From the NCBI RefSeq assembly GCF_040802235.1, contig NC_133158.1, forward strand, positions 39,746,001 through 39,810,000: a stretch of 64,000 nucleotides of DNA, written 5' to 3'. The notes beneath the pieces are model-generated. The model saw only the letters and a list, made by a program, of their open reading frames with translations. It was not told the DNA's origin and made no database searches. The DNA comes from Manis javanica (taxonomy: Eukaryota; Chordata; Mammalia; Pholidota; Manidae). Shown piece after piece: positions 1 through 11,690 of the stretch. The position numbers and the translations under genes were made by a program. How positions within the stretch are numbered: the first letter of the stretch is position 1; every line of letters begins with the position of its first letter.

Positions 1-455
1 CCACTGAGCCAGGCCCCAAACCCCTGAGGATAGAAGCTCTTTAATTTGGGGCCTTGCCCTGTGTATCTCTTCTTCTGGCTGTTAACCTGTATCCTTACAG
101 TATCCTTTATTAAACTGGTAAACGGAGTGTTTTCCTGAGTACTGTGAGCTGCTAGTAAATTAATGGGACCTAAGGGTAAGTCTGGGAACCTCCAATCTGT
201 AGCCAGTTGGTCAGAAGCACAGTAAACAGTCTGGGACTTGCCACTGGCATCTGGAGTTGGGGGCGGAGGGCAGTTTTGTAGGACTGAACCCTTAGTTTGT
301 AGAATCTAATGCTATCTCCAGGGTGACAGCGTAAGAATGGAGTTGAGTCCTTAGACACCCTGCTGGTGTCTAAGAATTGCTTAGTGTCATGAATTGGGGA
401 AATCCACCCCACTCCTCCACACACACAAACACAAATTGGAACTGGGTCCAGGAAC
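1..455. repeat. Probable old interspersed repeat, family not assigned
   Basis: This stretch has the wording of a dispersed mammalian repeat. A TATTAAA-like run near 107-115 is followed by phrases I associate with repeated intronic DNA, such as a 'ggtcagaagcaca' box near 210 and 'gctatctccaggg' near 311. It ends where L1 ORF2 sequence begins. It has no useful open frame. The layout (A-rich signal, then moderately GC-rich text) would fit an LTR-like element, but I cannot name the family or its edges. A RepeatMasker run would settle it. Confidence 0.3.
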
Positions 456-3020
456 CCTACAAGAGAAATGAAACTTCCAACCTTACAGAAATAAAAGGAA
501 TTATAAAGTAACAGCATAAACCAACAAATAAGACAACCTGGGTAAATTCCTTGAAAGACAAAAACTGACTCAAACTTGAAAAGCAAAACTGATTTAACAA
601 AAAAATAGAAAATCTGAACAGACCTAAAACAAGTAAAGACAGTAAGTTAGTAACTGAAATACTTCCCACAAGGAAATCCCAGGATCAGAAGGCTTCACTA
701 GTGAGTTCTACCGAACATTTAAAGAAAACCAGTCCTTCACAGCCTCTTCCAAAAGACAGGAAAGGACCCTTCCCAAATCAGTCTGAGACTAGTATTACCC
801 TGAATATCAAAACCAAAGATATCTCAAAAAAGAAAACTACAGACCACACTATGCCTTAAGAGTACAAGTAAAACTCCTCAACAAAATACTAACTGAATCC
901 AGCAATACACAGTAAGGATTATTCACCATGACCAACTGGATTTACCCAAGGAATATAAAGTTGGTTCAACATACAAAAATCAATTCAAATTAATGTAAGC
1001 CACAACATTAATAAAGAACAAACACCACATGATCATCTCAACAGATGCAGAAAAAGCATCTAAAATCACTGCTTCGTGATAAAAAACAATCAACAAAATA
1101 AAAATAGAAGGGAATTTAATCAATCTAATAAAGAACGTCTACAAAAACCCACAGCTAACAACATACTTAATGGTAAAAGAACCAGAAGTTTTCCCCTTAA
1201 GATCAGGAACAAGACAAGGATGTCCATCCTTACCAAAACAATTCAATAGTGTACTAGAAGTTATAACCAAGGCAATTACACAAGAAATAAAAAGCATTCA
1301 GATTAGAAAGGAAGTAGTTATCTATATAGGCAGGTAACATAATCTTATATATAAAAAACTCTCAGGAATCCACTAGAAACTATTACAGCTAATAAACCCC
1401 ATGCTCATGGATTGGAAGACTTACTATTAAGGTGGCAATACTCCCAAATTGATCTACCCATTTGACACAATCCCTATCAAAATTCTAAATGCTAGCTTCC
1501 TTTCATGTAGTAATTGACAAGCTAATCTTAAAAATCATATGGAAATGCAAGGGACAAGGAATAGCCAAAACAACTTTAAAATTCAGAAGAACAAAGTTGG
1601 ATAACTCACACTTCTGAATTTCAAAACTTAAATTTAAAAGCTCCCCAAATCAGGGCTTGTGTGGTTCTGGCATACAGATATATAGATTGATGGAACAGAA
1701 TCGAGAATCCAGACCATATTTATGGTCAACTGATTTTCAACGAAGATGCTAAGGTCAGTCAATGAGGAAATGCTCTTTTCAACAAATGGTGCTGGGACAA
1801 CTAGACAGCCACATGCAGAGGAATGAAGTAAAACTCCTCCCTCACACCATATATAAAAATTAACTTAAAATGGATCAAAGACCTAAGTTTGAGAGCTAAA
1901 CTATAAAACTCTTAGAAATCAACACAGGTGTGAATATTCGTGACCTAAGATGAGGCAATATTGCTTAAATATGACACCTACAGCCAAAAGAAAAAACAAG
2001 TAAACGGGACTTCAACAAAATTAAAACCTTTGGGCATAAAAGGATGTGATCAAAACAGTGAAAATAACTCACAATAGGAGAGGAAATATTTGTAAGTCAC
2101 GTATCTGATAAGATACTAGTAAACAGTTCATTAAAAACTCCTACAACTCAACAAAAACACAAATTATCCAATTAAAATATGACCAAAGGATTTCAATACA
2201 CATTTCTCAAAGGAGATACATAAATGGCCAATAAGCACAGGAAAAAGTGTATCAATTAGGGAAATGCTAATCGATACCACAATGAGATACTACTTTACAC
2301 CCACTAGGATAGCTATAATCAAAAAAACTGAACATGACAAGTGTTGGTGAAGATGCAGAGAAACTGGAACCCGCATACACTGCTGGTGGGAACATAAAAT
2401 GGTGCAACATCTTTGGAAAACATTTTGGCCGTTACTCAGGAAGTTAAACATAATAGAGTTACTGTATGACCCAGCAATTCCTCTCCTAAGTATATACCCA
2501 AAACAACTGAAAACACGTATGCATACAAAAACCGTTGGTAGCACTGTTGATAGCACATAATTCATAATAGCCAAAACAAAAGTGTAAAACAACGCAAATG
2601 TCTACCTACTGATGGATAAGCAAAATGTGAACTATCTATACAATGTAATATTATTCTGCCATAAAAAGGAATGATGAACCATAGACACTACAACATGAAT
2701 AAACCTTGAAAATATACTAAGTGTAAGAAGCCAGACACAAAAGGACACATATTTATGATTCCATTCATATGAAGTGTCCATAATAGGCAAATCCTTACAG
2801 ATGGAAAATAGATGGTTGTCAGAGACTGAAGGAGGTGGAGAATGGAGAGTTACTGTTAACAGGCACAAATGAGGTTTCTTTCTATGATGATGAAAATGTT
2901 CTGGAATTAGGTAGTAATGATGGTTGCACAACCTTGTAAATACACCAAAAATCACTGAATCCTTAACTTTAAAAAGATGGATTTTATGGCATGTAAATTA
3001 TATCCCCAAAATTTTTAGGT
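456..3020 (+). mobile_element. Degraded L1 element: 3' half of ORF2 plus 3' UTR
   Basis: The sequence follows the middle and end of L1 ORF2 in order. It contains the 'ttccttgaaagac' region (about 548), the 'ggcttcac..gtgagttctacc' region (690-712), a 'catgatcatctcaacagatgcagaaaaagc' counterpart (around 1028-1057), the 'tggatcaaagacctaa' region (1870-1886) and the 'tgctggtgggaacataaa' region (2381-2398). It closes with the typical tail, 'actaagtgtaagaagccagacacaaaagg' and then 'ggttgcacaac' (2716-2935). Many stops and indels break the reverse transcriptase frame, so it is dead. Divergence looks like an old L1MA/L1MB-age copy rather than a young one. The 5' half is missing here. Confidence 0.85.
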
Positions 3021-3059
3021 AAATTGGAGGGCTTTTTAAAAGAATAAAGGGAAGTAAAA

Positions 3060-4373
3060 GCATTTTTAGAAAAAAAACTAGAAATGTCTACTACCAGCTG
3101 ACCTTCAATATAGGAATTTCTAAAGAAGGCTCTTCAGGCAGAAGGAAGCTGACCCCTCAATGAAGGTCAGAAATGTCAGAGAGAAATGAAAAGCAAAGAA
3201 GAAATAAAGATGTGACTAAATTTAAATGAACACTGGTACATTAAATAATAACACTGTTAATGTGAGTATTATATTTCACTGAGTTTAAAAAGAACATATA
3301 GAATTAAATATATAGTAACAAGCACATATAAATTGGGAGGGGGTGAATGGAGTTCAAGTATTCTCCAGGCATGATGGCCTCTCCACAGCCCAGAGGAGGG
3401 CATAACTGTATTATGTGGATAACTTAATAACACTTATCTAATTTACATAGGAACCACAAAAAGAAAGATAGAAAGTAATCTCCGACATACTGGAGAGAGG
3501 GGAAAAGTAGAACAATTTTTTTTAAATCACAATACTGTTTTAAAATAACAGAGAAAAAGAGAAAAACACAGAAAATGTAGGACAAGAGATACATATAATA
3601 AAATTGTGGATTTAAACTCAAATAGGTTAGTTATTACATCTGATGTAAATGAGGTGCATGTTCCAATTAGAAGACAAAGATCATCAGACTAGATGAAAAA
3701 AATCTAAGTGTATAATCTCGGCAAGAGACAAATCTAAAGTATAAGAATATAGTACGGTTTGAAGTAAAATAATAAAAAAACAAAGATATTATGCAAATAT
3801 GAGTCTAGAGAAAACTGGTATGGCTTTATTAGCATCAGATATATATATCATAAAGGCAAAGAGTCATTACTAGAGATAAAGAGGACAACTTGTAATAAAG
3901 TCTCAATTTATCAGGAAGGAATAACAATTTTAAATTTGCATGCCCCTAATAACATAGTCTCAAGAGTATATAAATAAAAATTGACAGAAAAATCAGAAGA
4001 GAGAAATCCATAATCATAATGAAATTATGTAATTATCTGATTAATGGATATAACAACCAGACAAAAAAATAGCAAGAAAACAGAAGATGTGAGTAAGATG
4101 CTTATCAAGTTAGCTGAATAGAATATATAGAACATTGAATATAATTCTTCTCAAGTACACAGGAACATTTGAGAAAGCTTACAGACCATATTCTAGGCTA
4201 CAAGGCATGCAGCAAACTTCAAAGGATTAAGATCAAAAAGAGCAAGATCTTTGGGCAATGCAACTGTGCTGAAAAAGAATAAAATAAGAAAATATGCGTA
4301 TTTTTGGATATTTGTAAGTATTTTTCTAAATGACCTACAAATCAAAGAAAAGGTCGAAATGGAGATCAGAAAA
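3060..4373 (+). mobile_element. Degraded L1 element: ORF1/ORF2 junction and endonuclease region
   Basis: This is a second L1 copy, separate from the one ending at 3020. Its text matches the start of ORF2: a 'gtaaatg' block near 3643, 'ggctttattagcatcaga' (3822-3839), 'agagataaagaggacaac' (3873-3890), 'cccctaataacatag' (3943-3957), 'acatttgagaaagc' (4165-4178) and 'accatattctaggct' (4185-4199). These are the endonuclease-domain landmarks in their usual order. Stops in every frame show it is inactive. It is interrupted at about 4373 by an LTR and resumes at about 4745. Confidence 0.75.
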
Positions 4374-4744
4374 TACAGTCTTTGCTTCAGCTGCTATAAC
4401 AAAATGCCATAGTCTGGAGAGCTTAAACAACAGGCAATTATTTCTTACAGTTCTGGAGGCTGGGAGGTCTGAGATCAGGGTGCCGAAATGGTCACGGTCT
4501 GGTGAAGGGCCTCTGCCTGGCTTACAGACAGCTGCCTTCCTGCTGTGTCCTCTCATGTCAAGACGCAGAAAGAGAGCAAGCTCTCTGGTCTTTCCTTACA
4601 AGGCACTAGTAATCCCATCATAAAGACCTCACACCATGACCTCACCTAAACTGAATTACCTCCCACCTCAAAGTGACATCACATTGGGGGTTAGGGCTTC
4701 AACATATGAATTTGAGCGGGGGGCACAACTCAGTGTATATAGCA
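4374..4744 (-). mobile_element. MaLR-type solo LTR (MST/MLT1-like), inserted in L1
   Basis: Read on the minus strand, this is a MaLR-type LTR. It starts near 4744 with TGCTAT and carries 'gttgaagccctaaccccc' (about 4706-4689). It ends with 'cctccagaactgtaagaa' (4460-4443), 'tgtttaag' and 'ttgttatagcag' (4400-4389). About 370 bases fits a nearly complete MST-sized LTR. L1 ORF2 text stops just before it and continues just after it, so it landed inside that L1. No internal retroviral sequence adjoins it. The subfamily is uncertain. MST wording is closer than MLT1A because of the TGCTAT start. Confidence 0.8.
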
Positions 4745-4960
4745 CATATTAAACAATAATGAAAATATCTCAAATCAACCTCTGTATGATGCAGCTGAAG
4801 CATTATTCATATGGAAATGTATCACCTTAGGTGCACACAGTAAGAGAGAAAAGCTGCAAAATAATAAAATAAGTGTTTATCTCAAATTAGAGAGAACAGC
4901 TACAAGGAAGGAAAATTAAAGGCCAATTTCACAGATAGACAGGGTTGTAAAAATCTCAAA
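4745..4960 (+). mobile_element. Continuation of the L1 element split by the LTR
   Basis: After the LTR, L1 ORF2 wording resumes at the expected place. A 'gatgcagctgaagc' block (4788-4801) is followed by 'gaaatgtatcaccttaggtgc' (4814-4834) and a 'gagagaacagc' block (4889-4899). These correspond to the region just downstream of the endonuclease domain. The piece fades into unassigned AT-rich sequence after about 4950. Confidence 0.6.
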
Positions 4961-5639
4961 GTATTAGTATTTGGAATCTAATCTATATATTACAAGAATA
5001 AGGCAATATGAACAAGTTATGCTTATATGGTGGTCATCTGTCGGTAGTAGCATTAAAGTTTTTACTTTGCTTTTGATGCTAATCATTATTTTAGAAATTT
5101 TATAAATAAACACTATTTTTATGAATCAGGAAAAGTATTTTTGAATTAATAATTAATATTCTGTTGATCTCTCATCCTTATGAAATCAACTACTTAATGA
5201 CTGGCAAGAAGAACAAGGAAGGGCCAGCTCAGAAGAGCCGTTTCCCATCAGTAATGGTAAGACGACAAGACCTTATGTGTCTCAATGTCTCTGGTTGAGA
5301 ACAAAGAAAGGGTGGATTGGAGTACAAAAGGATTTACAAAGATAGGGATGTGATAATAGTTCGTAGGCTTTTTGCCCAGACATTAAGGGAGCGATCTCAT
5401 ACACAATGTGTCTATAAATAGAATCCATATTGCACTTTAATGAATAATTTAAAAGCACTTTGAAACAGGGTTAAGAAAACAGGAACTTAAATGCTCAAAA
5501 ATCAATAGTTCTGTCCTATCCCAACCTAGTGAGTTATAGAAGCGGATGTTCGAGTTTTATATTATTTTTCAGAAACAATGGAAGCTGGATAGTTAAGAAT
5601 CAAAAGGCTTAAAAACATCTACAAGATTTGTCTTAATAG
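4961..5639. other. AT-rich intergenic DNA, no gene seen
   Basis: The stretch is AT-rich, with short runs such as the repeated 'aattaat' near 5144-5156. I see no coding frame, splice-bounded exon or repeat I can name. It may contain more decayed L1 sequence. Confidence 0.4.
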
Positions 5640-6090
5640 TTGCATATTTAGAAATTTATCCTTCAGAAATTATTAAAGATATACACAATGATTTTTGTAT
5701 AGGATATTTATCAAAACACTGTTTATGATAGTAAATATTTTAAAGCAGCATAAATGTCCAGCCAGAGCAAAGTGGTTCAAATTGGGACAACTGCTGGAAT
5801 AGTATGCAGCCATTTAAAATCATATTTTAGGAAAATAGGATATGATACAAGGAAGTGCTATTTGGCACACAAAAAAAATTATTCCTAAAACATAATATGG
5901 AATGAATCTCAACTTTGGGATATGCAAATCATACATATACAAAAGTAGAAAAAAAAATTGGCTATCTTTGTGTGGAAAGATTACAGATAATGTTTTGTCC
6001 TTTATACTTTCTGCTGCTCCTGGTTTTCTACACCAAACATTTGTAACTTTTAAAAATGTTTTAAAAAATAATAAAAACCTGATTACCTCA
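5640..6090 (+). mobile_element. Probable L1 3' UTR fragment
   Basis: A block with 'ggaatagtatgcagccatttaaaa' wording (about 5796-5819) resembles the part of an old L1 3' UTR that reads 'ggaatactatgcagc..ttaaaaa'. It is followed by AT-rich text ending in a run of A residues near 6062-6077, as at an L1 tail. No frame is preserved. The family level is a guess (L1M). Confidence 0.45.
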
Positions 6091-6164
6091 AAAAGATTCA
6101 AACACCCTTCACCAACACAAACCTACTTCTACTGAGGGTGACTGGGAGGTCAGTACCAATCTGA

Positions 6165-6690
6165 TACATTAGTTGTCTATAGATGCATAACAAACTATCA
6201 CAAACTTAGCAACTTAAAAAATATATACATTTACTATCTCACAGTTTCCATAGGTAAGGAGGCTGGGCAGGCTTAGGGTCTCTGCAAGGCTACAATCATT
6301 GGCCAGGCAGTGCTCTCACTGGAAAGTTCAACTGGGGAAGACTCCACTCCCAAGTTCACTCAGGTTGTTGGTAGAAGGTGTCTCCTCGCCATCGGACTTC
6401 CTACTGGCTGTCCCTGGACACTGCCCTCAGCATCTAGAGGCCACCTGTAGTTCTTGCCATGTGGGCTTCCCACAAAGCCACTTACTCCAGCCAGCAAAGA
6501 GAGTTTCTAAGTGAGCCTCTAACAAAATAGAATTTTATATGGTGTAACAGTCATGGAAGTGACATCTCATCAATTTTGACATATTTTATTGGTTAGAAGC
6601 AAGTCATGGGTCCCACTTCAGTGGGAGGGGATTATATAAGGACATGAAACTAGGAGGTGGAGATCGTGGCAGGGCACCTTCAGAGTCTGT
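6165..6690. repeat. Old interspersed repeat with 'cataacaaac..cacaaacttagcaacttaaa' start
   Basis: The start (6183-6222) and the 'atctcacagtttc' block (6235-6247) belong to a widespread mammalian repeat whose consensus begins 'tgctgcgtaacaaattaccacaaacttagtggc'. Later landmarks also fit: 'ggaagtgacatctcatca' (6555-6572), 'ttggttagaagcaagtcatggg' split over 6590-6610, and 'gggaggggattatataagg' (6622-6640). I recognise the repeat but am not sure of its RepeatMasker name or strand. It contains no gene. Confidence 0.5.
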
Positions 6691-7549
6691 CCGCAGTAGC
6701 TCATCTCCCAGTGCAGAGCTCGGGCAAAGGAGGGAGTCTGCACTTGGATCTGAAGACTCTTCTGGTCAACTCCATCCATAAACAAACTGGTCCCTGCTCT
6801 TGGCACTGCTGGGACAGGATGGTGCAGCACGAGGAAAAGGAGAGCCCACTGAGTCAGGGCTAGTGCAGAGAATATCAGCAGGGAGGCAAGAACAGTGACA
6901 GCCTTCAAGACTGCTTAAGACTTAGATCAGTGGGAAGGAATGAGAAAGGGAAACTTTTCCTCCCCAGTAAGGAAAGGCAGAGAGGCAGGAATTCTCAAGG
7001 TGGTTCTGGACAGAGTAAGATGGTTTGTTCACAACAAACACAAACTAACATAATGTCTAGCTTCACATTCTGATGGGTCCCTTGATGACCAACACACTTG
7101 GAAAACCTACAACAAGACCTTGAGAGGAATACCATTTGAGTTCTGACTAACTCTGCAATGCTGGCAATCAATTAGCCTCCATAATGTGGTAAATACTGCT
7201 AATATTTATAAGTCTCCAGTTGTCCTGAACCTCCAGGACATGGAGGACTCCACCTCCCTACCCCATTTGAAACCAGGTATGGCCAGAATGATTCCTTCTG
7301 GCCAATGAAATGTAAGCAGAACAGACCAGTGGCCCTTCTAAAGTAATTAACTGCTGATGCAAAAGCCTCCATGTTCTAAAAGGGTCCATATCCAAAATAC
7401 TTAAGAAGCAGTTTTGCCAAGCTTCCAAGGAACAAAATTCCTCCCTTTTGGAAACTATTGCAAAGATGATGAAACATTGCCTCGATACGAAATCTGAATA
7501 AGGGCAATACAAGAAAAGATTATTAGTGGCCAATACTTCTTATGAAAAT
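6691..7549. other. Intergenic DNA, no gene seen
   Basis: Sequence of moderate AT content. A 'ggccaatgaaatgtaagcag' block (7300-7319) is typical of old dispersed LTR or MER sequence, but I cannot delimit an element. Short open frames here have no recognisable protein features. Confidence 0.35.
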
Positions 7550-8640
7550 ACATAACAAAATCTTAAATGAAATATTAACATTTCGGGTCCAATAATTTTT
7601 AAATGTAGTACATCATGATTAAGTACAGTTTATCCCAAGAAATCAACGATGGCTTAAAATTATGAAATTAAAATATTTCATGTCTGCCACAATTTAAATA
7701 AGAATTCATAAAATCATTTAAATAGGTAAAGAAAACCATTTAATACAATTCAACATCTATTAATGATTTTTAAAATTCTTGTATCAAACTGTTAGTAGAT
7801 AGGCCTAACAGTTACCCTAATAAAAAGAATTACCAAAAACACCACTAAACTTCTATTCAAGGCTTTAGAAGTACTGCCTGTAACAACTTTGTCTAGTGAT
7901 CCAAACAAGGGAAATAAGACAAAAAATAAATACAAGATTTAAGGACTGGGGAGGAAGAAATGGAATTACCATTATTTACATGGAGAAGACAGCAACAAAT
8001 GCACATATTTGTGAAATCTGGCATGCTGCAAAGGTAGCACTGCAGGTCCCTGGGGAAAGGATGTACTGGTACAACTGGCAATGCATTTGAAAAAATTCTA
8101 CAACTCTCTCTCGACCTCACACAAAAGCAAATTCAAAGGGGAATATAAAAAGCAAATATTTAAACTTTTTTTTTTAAAGGAGGATCTCCTATGACTTTGG
8201 GATAACAAACGATTTCTTAAATAAGCTTGATAACCACAAACCATAAGGAAAAGACTGATAAATTTGCATTAAACACCTGTTCATCAAAACAACTTTTTTT
8301 AAAAGATAAAAAATAGGACACAAATAGAATCCAGCATATATAAAGAACTTCTAAAAAGCTATAAAAAGGACAACCCAGGCAACAAATGGACAAACAATTT
8401 AAGAATGCAATGTATAGAGAAGGAAACCTAAGTGGCCAATAAGCAGATAAAAAAATACTCAAACTCATCAGTAATCGAGATGCAAATTAAAACAGTGAGA
8501 CAGTTCATATCTACTCAATTGACAACAATTAAAAAGTCAGAAGACACAAAGGATTATCAAGGACGTGAAGAACCAAACATTTGGGAAATAACTTTTACAA
8601 CAGTTCTGAGGCTGGAACCAGCCACCCTATGACCCCACTC
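7550..8640 (+). mobile_element. Degraded L1 ORF2 and 3' fragment
   Basis: The first half follows the L1 reverse-transcriptase region: 'aaaatcttaaatgaaatatta' (7557-7577), a 'tttatcccaagaaa' block (7629-7642) and 'acaattcaacatctatta' (7745-7762). The second half follows the 3' part: 'cccaggcaacaaatgg' (8373-8388), 'aactcatcagtaatcgagatgcaaattaaaac' (about 8461-8492) and 'tatcaaggacgtgaag' (8555-8570). A middle section (about 7990-8160) is not L1-like. There are many stops in all frames. Confidence 0.6.
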
Positions 8641-9057
8641 CCACTTGCAGGTGCAGGTCCACTCTCTCCTGGGTGCCCAGCACAGAGGGAAGGTGGCCTA
8701 GTGGGACAGGGCAAGTAGCAGGGATGCAGGCTGTGCAGACAGCTAAAAGGAGGACTTAAGTGGACCCAGGCAGATAAGACAATACCAGATGCCAGTCTTG
8801 CCAGGAGTTAAACTGGGCATCACCACCATGCTAACCTGGGCAACCTCCAACCAAACAGCAGCTGGATGGTTTCATCTTCTACAGCCAATCAGATCGTGTT
8901 GTTTCCTCTAAACTTCACCAGCTAAAACTTCCTAGAGCAGAGTCCCAAATTGTGCTATTATCCTGTGGCTACTCTGTAATTTTTACAAATTTAGTGGCTT
9001 AACACAACACAAACTAGTTACCTTAAGACTTATACCCATCTATACCCAAACAATCAA
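8641..9057. other. Intergenic DNA with a short old-repeat scrap
   Basis: There is no gene here. The piece at about 8955-9040 ('tgtggctactctgtaatttttacaaatttagtggc' wording) resembles the first 80 bases of the same dispersed repeat family seen at 6165. The rest is unassigned. Confidence 0.35.
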
Positions 9058-9335
9058 AACTCAGCCAAAGGCCACCTCCTCTTTGAAGCCTTCTCTGATT
9101 CCCAGCCTAAATGAATCACCCTTCTCTCCTCAAAACACCAACCCAGTTATGGGTGTGTCCCACTGCAGCTCTCAGTGTGGCCCCTGACCATCTGCTTACA
9201 TGCCCCCTTCCCAGTCTGAAGCGAGGAGGAGTCCTTCAATGGTAAGTACTCTATCTCACATCCCTGTGGGCTCTCACAGCACAGGGCCTGGCAAAGAGGA
9301 GGTGATCACAGAGTATTTCTGAAGCTTGGAGGAGT
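9058..9335 (+). mobile_element. L2 (LINE2) 3' end fragment
   Basis: The order of phrases matches the 3' end of mammalian L2. A 'ggccacctcctctttgaagccttctctga' block (9069-9097) is followed by a 'gcacagggcctggca' block (9280-9294) and sequence like '..gtatttctgaa' close to the end (9313-9323). L2 was active early in mammal evolution, so this is an ancient fossil. Confidence 0.55.
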
Positions 9336-9493
9336 CAGAAGGAAGTTGCCCTGAGTTTCCCACAACAAAACAGATGTCACAGCGTAACCTGGATAAACTG
9401 CACAGCTGACGGGGCCAAAGAACTAGTACAGAAGTTCATGACAAAAACCCGTTAGCAATCCACTGCTTAATTTGATGCACAATTTACTATTAC

Positions 9494-9688
9494 ATGGAAG
9501 AACCTCTGTACCACAAGCAACACCTATTATTTTTTATTGCTAACCTGTGGGCAGTTCTAAAGGAACAGACAAAATTAACCCCAAAAGAAACAGAGGACTT
9601 ACCTGAAATGATTTACAAAGATGTCCTCAAAATTATAGATGAAAGAGCTGTTGCTCCAACACAGCAGGAAGGCCTGGCAACTGACTGA
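9494..9688 (+). other. 64-codon open frame of unknown nature
   Basis: This is a closed frame from ATG to TGA whose translation looks more protein-like than chance. It is rich in Leu, Lys and Glu, with an amphipathic helical pattern in the second half (LPEMIYKDVLKIIDER). A TGA lies seven codons upstream of the ATG. I do not recognise it. It could be a relic of a processed pseudogene, a transposon-derived piece or coincidence. There is no splice acceptor that would make it an exon of a known gene. On the opposite strand a GTAAGT donor-like site falls at about 9602-9597, so an unrelated minus-strand exon is another reading. Confidence 0.2.
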
Positions 9689-9699
9689 GAGCCCCACCA

Positions 9700-10980
9700 C
9701 ATATGCAGAGGGCGCCATCTCTCTCCATAATGGCTGAGAGGCCCCAGGGAGCTACAACAGACCTTGTTTAGGGACAAACAGACTGTCTTTGAGGGTATAT
9801 ATTATGATAAAGGATACTTGTTTTAGAGGGTGGTTGTTAAGGAAACAGAGTTCCATTTAACTTCAAAGGTTTCTTACTTGACGTACAGACTCTATCTAGC
9901 AAGGAAATTCCCACCTAGGGAGAACACTGAGCAATGGAAAAGGAATGCCGAGTTAGCACAATTATTCATCTTAAAAACAGAGACAATAACATGGCTTGAG
10001 TTTTTAAAAGACACACTTCCATTCAGGTTCAGTAGAACTCCCCTATTCACGTTTTCTTTAACAGTATGAATTCTGAAATTCGTTTTAGAACATATTCCAA
10101 AAGCACTCTTACCCTGGAAAAGAAATCTGAGATGAAAAAAAAAACAGAAACAGAGCGACACACATTCAGCACCATGGACAGTGGGCCTGGAACTCAGCTG
10201 TAAGAGTCTTTGCCACGAGTACTGAGAACTGAGCAGCAACAGAACTGCTCCAAAGTCTACGGTAGTCATTCATTCTAATGTTTAAGTTGTAGATGATTCC
10301 AGAATACTAGCAGCTATTTTTCTTTGATATGGCCAGTGAACAAGCCTTCTTCACCAAAGGGATGTACAACTCCCATCTACCAAGATCTCCTTCAGTGATC
10401 ACTTTTAAAGATGTGAGATTTCTGTGAAAATAGGAAATGACTTTGCCACTGACACATGGCTACAGGTCCAGGAACTGAAATTATTGAAACTGAAACACAG
10501 CATCCACCCTTGAATGACTAGATTATTTCAAGGACCTCATGGGACTTATGTAAATATAACTACATCATGCTCTCAGCCTCCCTCAAATGACAGGAAAAAA
10601 AGAAAGCTTCTTTCTAAACATCTAACAAAATGAACCCATGTGTTGAAATGTTCCTATAAATATCTGAGAAATGCAACTATCAAGTTGTGTATGCTCTCCA
10701 GCCCTGAGCACTAATGAAGGTAAGTGGAAAAGTAATGTTCTGAGGTCCAATACGACTGCTAATGAGCACCACCTGCACTAACACCCGTCCACAGCCCTGG
10801 ATTCTACACAGGCTGCCCAATCCTGTCAGTTATAAAGACCCCTTTATAATCAAGCTTCCTCAACACCTTAGAACGTGGAGTATTAACTAAGGAAATACAT
10901 GAAGATATATATGAACCCTAAAGCACCAGGAACAAACAGGCACTGTGTACACAAGAGCATGTACCTACCAGTAAAAACAG
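9700..10980. other. Non-repetitive-looking intergenic or transcribed DNA left of the CpG island
   Basis: About 1.3 kb in which I can name no repeat. Read on the minus strand it has the character of intron or 3' UTR: T-rich, with many short stop-bounded frames. It lies downstream of the presumed minus-strand promoter at 12.7 kb and so is probably transcribed. I see no convincing coding exon. Confidence 0.3.
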
Positions 10981-10986
10981 CAGTGC

Positions 10987-11283
10987 TCAAAATAGCAGTT
11001 GGTCAGTGACTGCACTTAAGTCTGAAAGACCCCTTAGTTTCCGTGGGCCTCCATATCTAGAAACACCATCCACAACTACTTCAGTGCCTCCAGGTGCAGA
11101 TCGGTGAGGGTCTGTATCTTGCAGACAGACTTGCAGAGCACCACTGTTTGTAAGCAGTCTCTTGGGACCACGATGGGCATCTCTGAAACATTTTACGATG
11201 ACAGATTGTCGGTGCATAAGGGGACTGGGACCAGTTCTCTTCAACAGGGATGCATCCTTGCACACTTCCTCTGGTTCCCACAT
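10987..11283 (-). CDS. Unidentified 98-codon open frame downstream of the CpG-island promoter
   Basis: A frame runs from an ATG at 11283 to a TGA ending at 10987. The translation starts MWEPEEVCKDASLLKRTG and ends SAVTDQLLF. It is about 1.25 kb downstream, on the same strand, from the splice donor of the presumed first exon. Just upstream is a pyrimidine-rich run followed by CAG (ttttaatttg...accag, about 11305-11273 on the minus strand) that could act as an acceptor. I recognise no domain, and nearby frames on both strands are also open, which weakens the case. It may be a real exon of the left-hand gene or chance. Confidence 0.2.
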   Translation of the reverse strand: MWEPEEVCKDASLLKRTGPSPLMHRQSVIVKCFRDAHRGPKRLLTNSGALQVCLQDTDPHRSAPGGTEVVVDGVSRYGGPRKLRGLSDLSAVTDQLLF

Positions 11284-11690
11284 CGAGGGCAAATTAAAAG
11301 AGTAGCAAAGGGGGCACGGTTAAATTTCAGATGTGTGAAGGCCTGTGTCAGAGAAGAGTCTGCACCGGAGGGTCTACATACGCTCCAGTCTAGTCCCCAA
11401 GGCCCGCAGCTGTCCTTTCCCTCCCGGTTAGTCACACACCATAAATCCTTGCCAGCGGAGAGTGCCCTTAGCTCACGGCAGGGCAGGAAGCCCCAGACGC
11501 CCCTGTCGCCTTGAAGGAAGGTAGGAAGATGATAACCTGAGCGATGACATTTAAGACCTGACTTTCTGCTAACTTTCAAATGTGTTATGCAAGTAACATA
11601 CTTCAGAGTAGGAAGAAAAGAATCAGAAACGCCAGGAGGTGAAAAACACTTTCGCTAAACAACACTTTCGAGCAGACACCCGTGGGAACA
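11284..11690. other. Island shore, no gene supported
   Basis: GC content rises towards the CpG island. Overlapping open frames exist on both strands, as expected when stop codons become rare. None shows a family signature. Confidence 0.35.
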
